The position numbers were made by a program, and so were the translations under genes. Source: Halotalea alkalilenta DSM 17697 (GTDB taxonomy: Bacteria > Pseudomonadota > Gammaproteobacteria > Pseudomonadales > Halomonadaceae). Taken from it: DNA of 64,000 nucleotides. This document shows positions 1 through 7,539 of this stretch, piece after piece. Under the pieces are notes generated by a model. That model was given only the letters and a program-made list of their open reading frames with translations. It did no database searches and was not told where the DNA came from. Within the stretch, counting starts at the first letter, position 1; every line of letters begins with the position of its first letter. The stretch is taken from contig NZ_KK211227.1 of NCBI RefSeq assembly GCF_000621205.1, positions 216,893 to 280,892 of the forward strand, in the 5' to 3' direction.

Positions 1-1
1 G

Positions 2-901
2 TTTGACCTGACGATGGCCTGCGAGATGTTCGGGCGCGTGCCCCTCGCGCCGGGGAAGATCCCATACGAGGTTCTCGTATGCGCCCAGTCGAATCGTATT
101 CGAACAAAGTTGTTCGACATGCGTATCCGCTGGGGCTTGAGCCATGCCGTGAATGCCCAGACTGTCATCATTCCGGGGCTCGACGATGTCCTTTCCCCTA
201 TCCCCAACACCCTGCTGGAAGCCATCCGAGCAGCGGAAAAGAATGGTGCGAGGATCGCATCGTTGTGCAGTGGCGCCTTCATCCTGGCACGCACGAGGCT
301 GCTAGATGGCTTGCGTGCCACCACCCACTGGCGTGGTGTACAACTTCTGGCAGATCTCTTCCCACAGGTCACAGTCGACCCCAATGTTCTTTTCGTGGAC
401 AACGGTCGGATACTCACCTCGGCAGGCGCGTGCGCCGGAATGGATCTGTGCCTACACATGATTCGACAAGACTGCGGCAATGCCGTTGCAGCAGACACAG
501 CTCGATGTGCCGTCATGCCTCTTGCACGAGATGGCGGGCAGGCGCAGTTCATCGCCTACGATCCCCCTGGCGCACCTTCCAATCTCAGCCCATTGCTGCA
601 ATGGATCGAAGAACGGCTAGATCAAGATTTGACCCTGAAGGACATGGCTGGGCAGGCTGCGATGAGCAGCCGCACCTTGAGTCGACGATTTCAGGAACAA
701 CTGAACACTAGCCCTCTCCAGTGGCTTCTAAGAGCGCGTGTCAGGCGTGCGCAGACTTTGCTAGAAACGACAAACCTACCCATTGAGCACATCGCTAGTG
801 CAGTGGGCTTTGGAAGCCCCACCTCCCTGCGGGAACATTTCGGTCGGATCGTGGGAGTCAGCCCAACGGCCTATCGAAAATCCTTTAGTCTTGTGCGCTG
901 A
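2..901 (+). CDS. GlxA-type transcriptional regulator (DJ-1/PfpI domain plus AraC HTH), 5' end cut by the window
   Basis: The reading frame is open from the first bases (FDLTMACEMFGR), which matches the early part of GlxA family proteins, so the true start lies upstream and the ATG at 14 is internal. The first roughly 170 residues form the class I glutamine-amidotransferase-like fold (SLCSGAFILA around the nucleophile elbow). The last roughly 100 residues are a two-helix-turn-helix AraC domain (LTLKDMAGQAAMSSRTLSRR, then IEHIASAVGFGSPTSLREHF). Such proteins usually activate a neighbouring catabolic or efflux gene; its target is not obvious here. A 53-bp internal piece of this gene is repeated at 2729-2781. 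Confidence 0.85.
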   Translation, partial: FDLTMACEMFGRVPLAPGKIPYEVLVCAQSNRIRTKLFDMRIRWGLSHAVNAQTVIIPGLDDVLSPIPNTLLEAIRAAEKNGARIASLCSGAFILARTRLLDGLRATTHWRGVQLLADLFPQVTVDPNVLFVDNGRILTSAGACAGMDLCLHMIRQDCGNAVAADTARCAVMPLARDGGQAQFIAYDPPGAPSNLSPLLQWIEERLDQDLTLKDMAGQAAMSSRTLSRRFQEQLNTSPLQWLLRARVRRAQTLLETTNLPIEHIASAVGFGSPTSLREHFGRIVGVSPTAYRKSFSLVR

Positions 902-1022
902 ACTGCCTGGACGATTTCTCGCTTGAACTCCGCACTGACGCACTGAACTTCCTTCGCTTCGACATGAACACTCCTCAGGGCCTTCATCGGCCTTCTTGTA
1001 AGTGTCCGTGATATCGGGGGTG
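902..1022 (-). mobile_element. IS3-family remnant (left end and start of orfA)
   Basis: On the minus strand an ATG at 965 opens a peptide beginning MSKRRKFSA, a typical IS3-family OrfA N-terminus. The expected EFKREIVQ continuation is present only after a frameshift, and the sequence stops at the end of the upstream gene. The bases at 1003-1020 (CCCCGATATCACGGACAC on minus) resemble the IS end seen at 8405-8422. No functional transposase remains. Confidence 0.65.
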
Positions 1023-1125
1023 AACCCGACCAGACGCGTCTTCGGACACGTCGAGCAGTTGGCCGATTACTCGGAAAGCGGCAGCCAACCGCAGGAACTT
1101 GGGCGGTCGCGCTATCGCCAGCTCA

Positions 1126-2352
1126 TCAAGCCGCCTTGCTGTGTCCCCTATCGCTTCGATGGGTACGCAGTCCGGTGAAAATGGTCAGCGCGGCCACCAG
1201 CAGTACCATCGCCGCGGCTAGAAACACGCCACGCGCCCCGCTCGCGTCGAACACTGCGCCGCCCGCTGCCGCACCCACCGCGATCGACAGCTGAATTGTC
1301 GCTACCAGCAGGCCGCCGCCGCTCTCGGCCTCGTCCGGCACGGTGAGTGTGATCCAGGTGGACCAGGCCACCGGCACCGCGCCGAAGGCCATGCCCCACA
1401 GCGCCACCAGCAGTCCGTCCGCCAGCGGCGCCCGGCCCAGGGCGACGAAGGCCAGCCCCATCAGCCCCATCGCCAGTGGCATCAGCAGCAGGGTCAACCG
1501 TAGGTTCCGCTGCAACAGTGCGCCGGCCAGCGAGGTGCCCGCGAAGTTGGCCACGCCGAAGCCGAGTAGGATGACCGACAGCCCGTTCACGCCCACGCCG
1601 GCCACGTACTCGAGGAACGGCCGCAGGTAGGTGAAGAAGGCGAAATGGCCGACGAACACCAGCAGCACCGCCACCATGCCGCGCGCCATTTGCGGCCGCC
1701 GCATCACTTCCAGCAGCGTGCCCAGGCTGGCCGAGCCGCTGGGCGCCATCCTGGGCAGGGCGCGCCACTGCCAGGCCAGGGCCAGCACGCCGATCGCCGC
1801 GGTCATCAGGAACACGTTGCGCCATCCCACGGCGCCGCCCAGGTAGCTTCCCAGCGGCGCCGCCGCGATGGTGGCCGAGGAGACGCCGCTGAAGACGATC
1901 GACAGCGCCCGCGGCACGTCCCGCTCCGGCACCAGGCGCATCGCCGTGGCCGCGGCCATGGTCCAGAAGCCGCCCAGGGCGATGCCCAGCAGCCCACGTC
2001 CCAGCAACACGGCACCGAGGCCGGGGGCGAAGGCAACTAGCAGGTTCGAGCCGATCAACATCGCCGAGAAGGCCAGCAGCACCCAGCGCCGGTCGATGCC
2101 GCGGGTCGCCGCCGCGATCACCAGGCTGGTGGCCAGGGCCAGCGCCGCGGTGGTGGTCACGGCCTGGCCGGCCATGCCCTCGGTCACGCCGAGGCTGGCG
2201 GCCATCGGGGTCAGCAGGCTGGCCGGTAGGAACTCCGCTGTGACCAGGCCGAACACGCCCAGGGCCAGGGCGAATACGGCACCCCAGGCCGCCTTCTGCG
2301 GGGGCGCGGGCGTGGCGTGGCCTGGCTGCGCGGGATGGCTGGACTCGATCAT
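1126..2352 (-). CDS. MFS exporter, NepI-like (DHA1 family)
   Basis: A 408-residue protein with about twelve hydrophobic segments. Stretches such as EFLPASLLTPMA near the N-terminus, GIALGGFWTMAAATAMRLVP in the middle and VPVAWSTWIT late in the protein closely match the purine-ribonucleoside exporter NepI and related drug or metabolite antiporters. It sits in the inner membrane and probably exports a small organic compound by proton antiport. A MerR-type promoter with a 20-bp spacer (2514-2545) points at it from about 160 bp upstream. A degraded MerR gene diverges from that promoter, so it probably was an inducer-controlled efflux unit. The substrate is not known. Confidence 0.85.
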   Translation of the reverse strand: MIESSHPAQPGHATPAPPQKAAWGAVFALALGVFGLVTAEFLPASLLTPMAASLGVTEGMAGQAVTTTAALALATSLVIAAATRGIDRRWVLLAFSAMLIGSNLLVAFAPGLGAVLLGRGLLGIALGGFWTMAAATAMRLVPERDVPRALSIVFSGVSSATIAAAPLGSYLGGAVGWRNVFLMTAAIGVLALAWQWRALPRMAPSGSASLGTLLEVMRRPQMARGMVAVLLVFVGHFAFFTYLRPFLEYVAGVGVNGLSVILLGFGVANFAGTSLAGALLQRNLRLTLLLMPLAMGLMGLAFVALGRAPLADGLLVALWGMAFGAVPVAWSTWITLTVPDEAESGGGLLVATIQLSIAVGAAAGGAVFDASGARGVFLAAAMVLLVAALTIFTGLRTHRSDRGHSKAA

Positions 2353-2513
2353 GTCGTCGTTCTCTGCAAGGGGAGGTCAGCGTCTCGGCAACGGAATGTT
2401 CCGGAATGAGGGGGGCATGCTGCTTCGCAACAAGCCTGATCGGACCGGAGGGCCGCCACAGCCCCGACGCAGATGGCCGGACCGTGGAGCGACTCCGCTG
2501 GCTACATGCCGAT

Positions 2514-2545
2514 AGTCTCGACCCTCACACCAATGTGAGAGTCAA
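2514..2545 (-). promoter_or_regulatory. MerR-type promoter/operator for the MFS gene
   Basis: Read on the minus strand: TTGACT (2545-2540), a 20-bp spacer holding CTCACATTGGTGTGAG (7-bp arms, 2-bp centre, one mismatch), then GAGACT (2519-2514). The long spacer with a dyad between the -35 and -10 elements is the hallmark of MerR-regulated promoters. The same -35, spacer length and GAGACT recur at 3452-3483. Confidence 0.7.
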
Positions 2546-2565
2546 GCGGGTGAAACGGCGTATCC

Positions 2566-2720
2566 ATGCCCCATGAACCGGGCCCCCACGCGCTCCTCTC
2601 CATCGGCGAACTGACGTGCTGCAGCGACGCCAGCGTCGCGCTCAATCCACCACTACGAGAGCACGTCCTGTTGCCCTCCGCGCGTGCCGGCAACGGTTAC
2701 TGCACGTTCCCCGGGGCCAC
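2566..2720 (+). pseudogene. MerR-family regulator, 5' remnant
   Basis: The frame opens with a start codon 27 bp after the operator and reads LLSIGELTCCSDASV, then a corrupted stretch, then LLPSARAGNGYCTFP. These are the winged-helix signatures of MerR proteins (SIGELS..., GLLPSARAGNGYRTF). The Tyr-Tyr-Glu segment is shifted out of frame and the remaining two thirds of the gene is missing, replaced by a fragment of the GlxA-type gene and an IS3 tail. It is divergent from the MFS gene, the standard arrangement, so the MFS gene has lost its local activator. Confidence 0.65.
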
Positions 2721-2728
2721 GATGTCCC

Positions 2729-2781
2729 AGGCGCGTGAGCCGGAATGGATCTGTGCCTACACATGATTCGACACGACTGCG
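2729..2781. repeat. 53-bp direct repeat of an internal piece of the GlxA-type gene
   Basis: Bases 424-476 and 2729-2781 are identical except at two positions (433/2738 and 469/2774). In the first copy this encodes the segment around GMDLCLHMIRQDCG of the regulator. The second copy sits out of any gene, between the MerR remnant and the IS3 orfB remnant, and looks like a scar of recombination or gene conversion. Confidence 0.85.
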
Positions 2782-3018
2782 ATCAACGGCCTGTACAAGG
2801 CCGAGGTCATCCACCGGCGGTCCTGGCGGAACCTGTATAACGTCGAGTTGCCCCCCCCTGGAGTGGGTAGCCTGGTTCAACCACAAGCGGCTGCTTGGGC
2901 CGATCGACGACATCCCGCCGGCCGCCGCCGAAGCAAACTACTATCAACAGACGCGTGAGATCGCCATGGCGGCGTGACTCACACCAACAAGTCTCCGGAA
3001 ATCTCGGGACGGTTCACT
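2778..3018 (+). mobile_element. IS3-family orfB C-terminal remnant with IS end
   Basis: The frame reads INGLYKAEVIHRRSW, then LEWVAWFNHKRLLGPIDDIP, and ends AMAA at a stop at 2975-2977, the typical C-terminus of IS3-family DDE transposases. A run of eight or more C bases interrupts it. The following bases (TCTCCGGAAATCTCGGGACG, then GTTCA) look like an IS3-group terminal repeat. Only the last part of the element is present. Confidence 0.7.
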
Positions 3019-3061
3019 GACGTCGGTCGACTATCGAGGATAGGGGTACTTCAGAAGCCTG

Positions 3062-3427
3062 CTAGGCCTCTTCTACCAGCATCTGGCGCAGCCGTGCGCG
3101 TCGCTGTTCAAGGTCCGCGATCTGCCGCTCTATGGAAGCGAGTCTCCGGCGTTGCACTTCACTCGTTTCAGGACACGCTGCAGCGCCTTCGATCATGCGC
3201 ATGCAATCGGGAAATCCGCGGATTTCCGCCAAGCTGAAGCCTGTGGCGATCAACCTCTGGATCTGACGGACCTGAGTGACGGCGACTGGGAGAAACATCC
3301 GATAGCCGTTCTCCGCGCGTACGGAAGCTAGCAGTCCGTTGTCGTCGTAGTGCCGAATCGAGCGCCGGCTTGCCCCTGTCTTGTGGGCGAGCTCGCCAAT
3401 GGTCATGGGGCTTTGAGGCTTGGACAT
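3062..3427 (-). CDS. MerR-family transcriptional regulator
   Basis: A complete 121-residue MerR protein: N-terminal winged helix (MTIGELAHKTGASRRSIRHY, then NGYRMF), a middle region with LIATGFSLAEIRGF, and a C-terminal coiled coil (RRRLASIERQIADLEQRRAR). It has no long effector domain and only one Cys near residue 90, so it is unlike the metal sensors. It diverges from the secreted hydrolase gene, and a perfect dyad in that gene's promoter (3458-3473) is its likely binding site. It probably also served the similar promoter of the MFS gene. Confidence 0.88.
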   Translation of the reverse strand: MSKPQSPMTIGELAHKTGASRRSIRHYDDNGLLASVRAENGYRMFLPVAVTQVRQIQRLIATGFSLAEIRGFPDCMRMIEGAAACPETSEVQRRRLASIERQIADLEQRRARLRQMLVEEA

Positions 3428-3451
3428 GGACCCACTATACCATTTCCCCGC

Positions 3452-3483
3452 TTGACACTCACATCAATGTGAGGCTTGAGACT
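3452..3483 (+). promoter_or_regulatory. MerR-type promoter/operator for the alpha/beta hydrolase gene
   Basis: TTGACA (3452-3457), a 20-bp spacer with the perfect dyad CTCACAT-CA-ATGTGAG (3458-3473), then GAGACT (3478-3483). The layout is the same as at 2514-2545, implying the same or a sister regulator. Confidence 0.75.
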
Positions 3484-3516
3484 AGGCGTGTTCTAGGAAC
3501 CGAGGAGTACGTGTCT

Positions 3517-4425
3517 ATGTCTTTGTCGAAACTTCGTGGTGCATTCGGCGCACTGATAGCAACATTCGCGCTACTGGCCGCCGCGCCGGCTACGTTCGCC
3601 GCAACCCGGGATTACACCGTCACTGCCCCCGATGGAGTGGTGCTGGCCGTCCAGGAAGCTGGTGATCCCGAGGGTTCTCCCATCATTTTCATTCATGGCC
3701 TGCTGGGTAGCCGGCTGAACTGGACTAAGCAATTACAGGACCCTCGACTCCAGCATTACCGATTGATCACTTACGACCTGCGCGGGCACGGCCTGTCGGG
3801 CAAGCCGGCCGAGGCCAGCTCCTACACCGACGGACGCCGCTGGGCCGATGACCTGGCCGCGATCATCGAATCGACACACGCGCGCAAGCCGGTGCTCGTG
3901 GGATGGTCGCTGGGCGGTGCCGTGATATCGAACTACCTGGCGGCCTATGGCGACAAAGGTATCGCCGGCGCCGTCTATGTCGACGGAGTGATCGAACTGA
4001 AGCCCGACCAGATCGTGGCGCACCCAGAAGTCTATCGCGACATGATCGCTTCGGACTTGCAAACCCACTTGGACGGCGAGCGCGCTTTCCTGAGGCTGTG
4101 CTTCCACCGCCAGCCCGACGCGACCACGTTCTCCTTGCTGCTGGCCAACGCCGCGCTGGTATCGTGGGATATGCAACGTGCCGTGCGGTCGATGACGGTC
4201 GAGGCAGCCAAAGGATTGAGCAAGGCCGAGGTTCCGCTCCTGCTGCTCTACGGCGCCCAGGACGCGCTCGTGAAGGCCAAGCCCAGTATCGCCAGGGCCA
4301 AGAGCCTCAACCCACGAATCCGCAGCGAGCTGTATGCCGATTCGGGACACGCGCCATTCCTCGAAGAACCGGAGCGCTTCAACCGGGACCTGTCGGATTT
4401 CGTTCGCATGGCTCTTTCACGCTAG
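3517..4425 (+). CDS. Exported alpha/beta hydrolase
   Basis: A 302-residue protein. The ATG at 3517 is preferred because GAGGAG lies 9 bp upstream and a Sec signal peptide follows (MSLSKLRGAFGALIATFALL, ending APATFAA), so it probably works in the periplasm. The hydrolase core shows the oxyanion segment FIHGLLGS, the nucleophile elbow GWSLGG (Ser), the acid in LLYGAQDALV and the His in DSGHAPFLEEPERF, a complete Ser-Asp-His triad. Substrate unknown; an esterase or C-C hydrolase is likely. It is driven by the MerR-type promoter just upstream and lies 25 bp before the next hydrolase gene, probably in one operon. Confidence 0.85.
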   Translation: MSLSKLRGAFGALIATFALLAAAPATFAATRDYTVTAPDGVVLAVQEAGDPEGSPIIFIHGLLGSRLNWTKQLQDPRLQHYRLITYDLRGHGLSGKPAEASSYTDGRRWADDLAAIIESTHARKPVLVGWSLGGAVISNYLAAYGDKGIAGAVYVDGVIELKPDQIVAHPEVYRDMIASDLQTHLDGERAFLRLCFHRQPDATTFSLLLANAALVSWDMQRAVRSMTVEAAKGLSKAEVPLLLLYGAQDALVKAKPSIARAKSLNPRIRSELYADSGHAPFLEEPERFNRDLSDFVRMALSR

Positions 4426-4450
4426 CGATCCATACCGTACGGAGTTGATG

Positions 4451-5386
4451 ATGTCGGGTATCGACGGCATTGCATCGTGGAACTCATTTGCTGGATTCTC
4501 AGAGTTGCACATCGAGGCGGGCGGCGTGGCGTTTTGCGGCGTCACTGGCGGCTCCGGAGGACCGCCCGTGCTGCTGCTACACGGCTACCCACAAACCCAT
4601 CTTGCATGGCGTCATGTCGCGCCACGGCTGACACAGTCGTTTACGGTCGTGGCACCAGACCTGCCCGGCTACGGTAGCAGTCGGCCCGACTCGGATCGGC
4701 CGCGCTGGACCAAGCGTCGCGTGGCCGACGCCCTGATTGCCTTGATGGCCAAGCTCGGATACCGCCGGTTTGCCGTTGTGGGACACGACCGGGGGGCACG
4801 CGCCGGATACCGCCTCGCGCTCGATTATCCAGGCCAGGTGACGCACTTCGCCTCGCTGGCCGTGATTCCGACCCTGGATGCATGGGATCTGGTGGACGAA
4901 CGATTTGGACGCACCAATTTCCATTGGTTCTTCCTGGCCCAGCCATTCGGGCTCCCGGAAAAGCTGCTGTCCGCCGACCCGCAGGCATTCATCGATGCTG
5001 CGCTGGCCCGTATGGCGGGCGGGCTGGGCAATGTCGAGCCGTTCGCTCTCGAGGCCTATCGGCGTGCGTTCCAAGATCCCGATGTTCGGCACGCCATCTG
5101 CGAGGACTATCGGGCAGCAGCGCAGGAGGACCGCGCCTGCGATGCGGCCGACCGTGCCGTAGGCAGGAAGCTGTCCTGCCCCGTGCTTGTGCTTTGGCCA
5201 CAAGGGTGGGAAGGCCCGTCCCCCATCGACATCTGGTGCCGATGGGCCAACAACGTCCAAGGCGTACCCATCCGGGGCGGCCACCTTCAACCGGAGGAGT
5301 CGCCAGAAGAGGTATTGGCAGCGATGCTTCCATTTCTTATGGGCACAGGGGCTTCCGGCATGCCGATCGCAGACTCGTCAGCCTAA
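4451..5386 (+). CDS. Haloacetate dehalogenase-like alpha/beta hydrolase
   Basis: A 311-residue protein with the ATG chosen for GGAG 6 bp upstream. It carries LLLHGYPQTHLAWRHVAP, the Asp nucleophile elbow VGHDRGAR, the His-Trp pair of fluoroacetate dehalogenases (NFHWFFLAQP) and a C-terminal GGHLQPEESPEEV with the catalytic His. The Asp that normally orients this His (in LDILPT of the family, 24 residues after the nucleophile) is Ala here (LAVIPT). It may therefore be inactive as a dehalogenase, use another acid, or act on another substrate. It follows the exported hydrolase closely and is probably cotranscribed with it. Confidence 0.8.
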   Translation: MSGIDGIASWNSFAGFSELHIEAGGVAFCGVTGGSGGPPVLLLHGYPQTHLAWRHVAPRLTQSFTVVAPDLPGYGSSRPDSDRPRWTKRRVADALIALMAKLGYRRFAVVGHDRGARAGYRLALDYPGQVTHFASLAVIPTLDAWDLVDERFGRTNFHWFFLAQPFGLPEKLLSADPQAFIDAALARMAGGLGNVEPFALEAYRRAFQDPDVRHAICEDYRAAAQEDRACDAADRAVGRKLSCPVLVLWPQGWEGPSPIDIWCRWANNVQGVPIRGGHLQPEESPEEVLAAMLPFLMGTGASGMPIADSSA

Positions 5387-5429
5387 GAATTCGACTAACT
5401 TGCACGCGACTGCCTCCGGCTATTATTCC

Positions 5430-5684
5430 GGCAAGAATTGACTGCGGTGGACGTAGTTGCGCCCATGAGAAGCATCCGCTCCAGCCAATGGGACGATGCC
5501 CTGCATGGAACTCAACAGCCCTCCGTTGGAACGGCTCGATCACACTCGCCAGCAGCTTCCACGGCACAATTTCCTGCATACGCCCCAGGAATGCTTTCCA
5601 TCGGGTCACGGTTTCCTGCCTGCAAACTCGGCCGATGCGAAACTCAACTACCCGTGGGCTTCGAGCTCCTTGAGTACCCGTCAT
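5430..5684 (-). mobile_element. IS5-family transposase N-terminal remnant
   Basis: On the minus strand the frame reads VEFRIGRVCRQETVTRWKAF, then LGRMQEIVPWKLLASVIEPF. This matches the start of IS5-family transposases (KRKQTRREKFLAEM...VVPW...LIEPHYP). After about 50 residues the frame turns to nonsense, and no DDE region follows. It fills the gap between the dehalogenase-like gene and the LysR gene; nothing else is visible there. Confidence 0.55.
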
Positions 5685-5692
5685 TTCATGCG

Positions 5693-6592
5693 TTAGAAGG
5701 GCCTCACCGCAATCAGCTGTTCACGCAGCCACTGATGTCCTAAATCTTCGTCAAAGCGCGGATGCCAACCGACCTGCAGCTGGAACGGATCGAATGCGAA
5801 TGGGAGGTCGAAGCGGTCGATCATGTGATCAAAGCGGTGTAGGAAGCGCTCAGGCAACGTCGCCAGGCAGTTCGTGCGCTCAAGTATCGGTGGCACCGCT
5901 GTGTAGTACTGCACGGATACCGTGGTGTGTCGATAATGCCCCAGCTCTGCAAGAAAATCATCGATCCCACTGTGATAACTGCCATTGGTAGACACCAGCA
6001 CATGCTCATAAGCGCAGTATTGCTCCAGCGTCATTGCAGCCGTGCCGCGAGGATGCCCTTTGCGTTGGGCCACCTGAAACCTGTCGTCGACCAGATCATG
6101 GGTGCGCAAACCAGGGGGCATGAAGGCTCGGGTGCCGATCACCAGGTCGATGCGGCCGCGAGCTGCAAGATCCAGGACCTCATCCCGGGGTATCTGGAGC
6201 ATGGCCAATCTAATGCCTGCATACGACTGCTTCCGAATGCACTCGATGAGATCCAGTCCAATCGTCATCGCGGCATTGTCATTGAGGGCGATCGTGAAAT
6301 CGCGCTTAGCCGTGCTGGGATCGAAAGCGTAGGGCGCCTCGACAAGATCCTCAAGCCGTGTCAGCAACTCATGCAGGGGTGATTTCAGCTGCGCTGCACG
6401 TGGCGTCAACCGCATACCTCGGCCGCGCTCGGCCGGCACCAGCAAAGGATCATCAAGCACCTGCCGCAAGCGGGCCAGTTGGGCTGAGAGTGCAGGCTGG
6501 CTGATGGCTAAGCGTCGTGCTGCACGAGTGACGTTGGCCTCTTCAAGCAGAACATCCAACGACACCAGTAGACCCATGTCGTGCTTCTTCAT
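5693..6592 (-). CDS. LysR-family transcriptional regulator
   Basis: A 299-residue LysR protein: N-terminal HTH (LLVSLDVLLEEANVTRAARR, then LAISQPALSAQLARLRQVL) followed by a two-lobed effector domain. The spacing around the HTH and the LTPRAAQL segment place it near the NodD/NahR-like LysR proteins. It diverges from the SnoaL-like gene with a 99-bp AT-rich intergenic region, where it would bind and control both genes. The inducer is unknown. Confidence 0.88.
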   Translation of the reverse strand: MKKHDMGLLVSLDVLLEEANVTRAARRLAISQPALSAQLARLRQVLDDPLLVPAERGRGMRLTPRAAQLKSPLHELLTRLEDLVEAPYAFDPSTAKRDFTIALNDNAAMTIGLDLIECIRKQSYAGIRLAMLQIPRDEVLDLAARGRIDLVIGTRAFMPPGLRTHDLVDDRFQVAQRKGHPRGTAAMTLEQYCAYEHVLVSTNGSYHSGIDDFLAELGHYRHTTVSVQYYTAVPPILERTNCLATLPERFLHRFDHMIDRFDLPFAFDPFQLQVGWHPRFDEDLGHQWLREQLIAVRPF

Positions 6593-6691
6593 AACTTTAA
6601 TCTATTGCTAGCTACTATCAAATATCAATTTTACAGATCCATTCCTGGCGCTGTCTAATCTCGCTGTACACCCTGCTACAGGAGAATAGTC

Positions 6692-7084
6692 ATGCATACC
6701 TACGAAACAAAGCTTGCTTTGGCCAAGCAGTTTCATGCCGCACTGACCCGCCGCGACTGGCAGGCGATCCGTAAGCTTCTTACCGACGATGCCACCTGGG
6801 TTCTGCCCGGAGACAATCAGATCTCTGGTCCAGCGGTCGGTGCGGAAGCAGTCGTTGCCAGAGCTGAGCTAATTGCCAGCTTCGGCCTGAATTTCGAGCT
6901 CAAGCACATTCTGGTAAGCCGGGATAATGTCGCGCTCTCGCTGCATAACACTGCACGCCGGAATGACCTCGTACTGGACGAGCATCTGGCTACGGTCTGC
7001 ACCTTGCGCGATGGCAAGATCGCTGCTATCGAGACCTACCTGTCCGACCTGCCGGGCATGAATGCCTTTTTTGCCAGGGACTGA
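6692..7084 (+). CDS. SnoaL/NTF2-like small protein
   Basis: A 130-residue cone-fold protein: LALAKQFHAALTRRDWQAIR, LLTDDATWVLPG, and a C-terminal beta-rich part (LATVCTLRDGKIAAIETYLS). AGGAG lies 7 bp before the ATG. The family includes ketosteroid isomerase-like enzymes, polyketide cyclases and ligand-binding proteins; activity cannot be told from sequence. Its divergent LysR neighbour suggests induction by a small molecule. The roughly 240 bp after it (7085-7297) show no gene I can support. Confidence 0.8.
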   Translation: MHTYETKLALAKQFHAALTRRDWQAIRKLLTDDATWVLPGDNQISGPAVGAEAVVARAELIASFGLNFELKHILVSRDNVALSLHNTARRNDLVLDEHLATVCTLRDGKIAAIETYLSDLPGMNAFFARD

Positions 7085-7297
7085 AGGTTCGAGGTCAAGG
7101 CGACGCCCTCGGTCGAGAGTGGAGCTTGGCCGAGCTTGCCGATGCCCATGCCGTCATAGCCCGATCGGCGAACTCGGCCCGCCATTGCTATCGCGCCGAG
7201 TCAGGCCTGCGCTACCGGCTCCTAGGAAACCATCATGGCGTCGACTTGGTCACGTCAGCGCAGTTCACTTGCGCTACGGCCAAGACGACTATATGAT

Positions 7298-7318
7298 TCG
7301 TATATGTCTCATATACGA
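7298..7318. promoter_or_regulatory. Palindromic operator in front of the parD-like/map pair
   Basis: TCGTATATG-TCT-CATATACGA is a perfect 9-bp inverted repeat with a 3-bp centre, ending 8 bp before the ATG at 7327. Further ATATG half-sites flank it (7291-7295). Ribbon-helix-helix antitoxins of the ParD/CopG type bind such dyads over their own promoter, so autoregulation is likely. Confidence 0.65.
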
Positions 7319-7326
7319 CTAGATAC

Positions 7327-7539
7327 ATGGGCATCGTGAACATCGACGACGATCTGCATGACCAACTGCGCAAGGCCAGCGCAGTATCGTGCCGGTCGAT
7401 CAACGCACAGGCAGCCTTCTGGATCAGGATCGGCATGCTGTGTGAAATGAATCCAACGCAAAGCTTCAACGATATCGTTGCTCGTGAACTGCGGGCCGCG
7501 GGCGTTGTGGCGCAACCCATCAAGATGGGGGCGTCATGA
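7327..7539 (+). CDS. ParD-like protein (ribbon-helix-helix antitoxin family)
   Basis: A 70-residue protein: MGIVNIDDDLHDQLRKASAV is the N-terminal beta strand and first helix of a ribbon-helix-helix fold, then SRSINAQAAFWIRIG-like residues (CRSINAQAAFWIRIG) as the second helix, and a tail ending PIKMGAS. It matches the ParD-like family found without a ParE toxin. A palindrome sits directly upstream. Its stop overlaps the start of the methionine aminopeptidase gene (ATGA at 7536-7539), so the two are translationally coupled where a toxin gene would normally be. Confidence 0.8.
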   Translation: MGIVNIDDDLHDQLRKASAVSCRSINAQAAFWIRIGMLCEMNPTQSFNDIVARELRAAGVVAQPIKMGAS

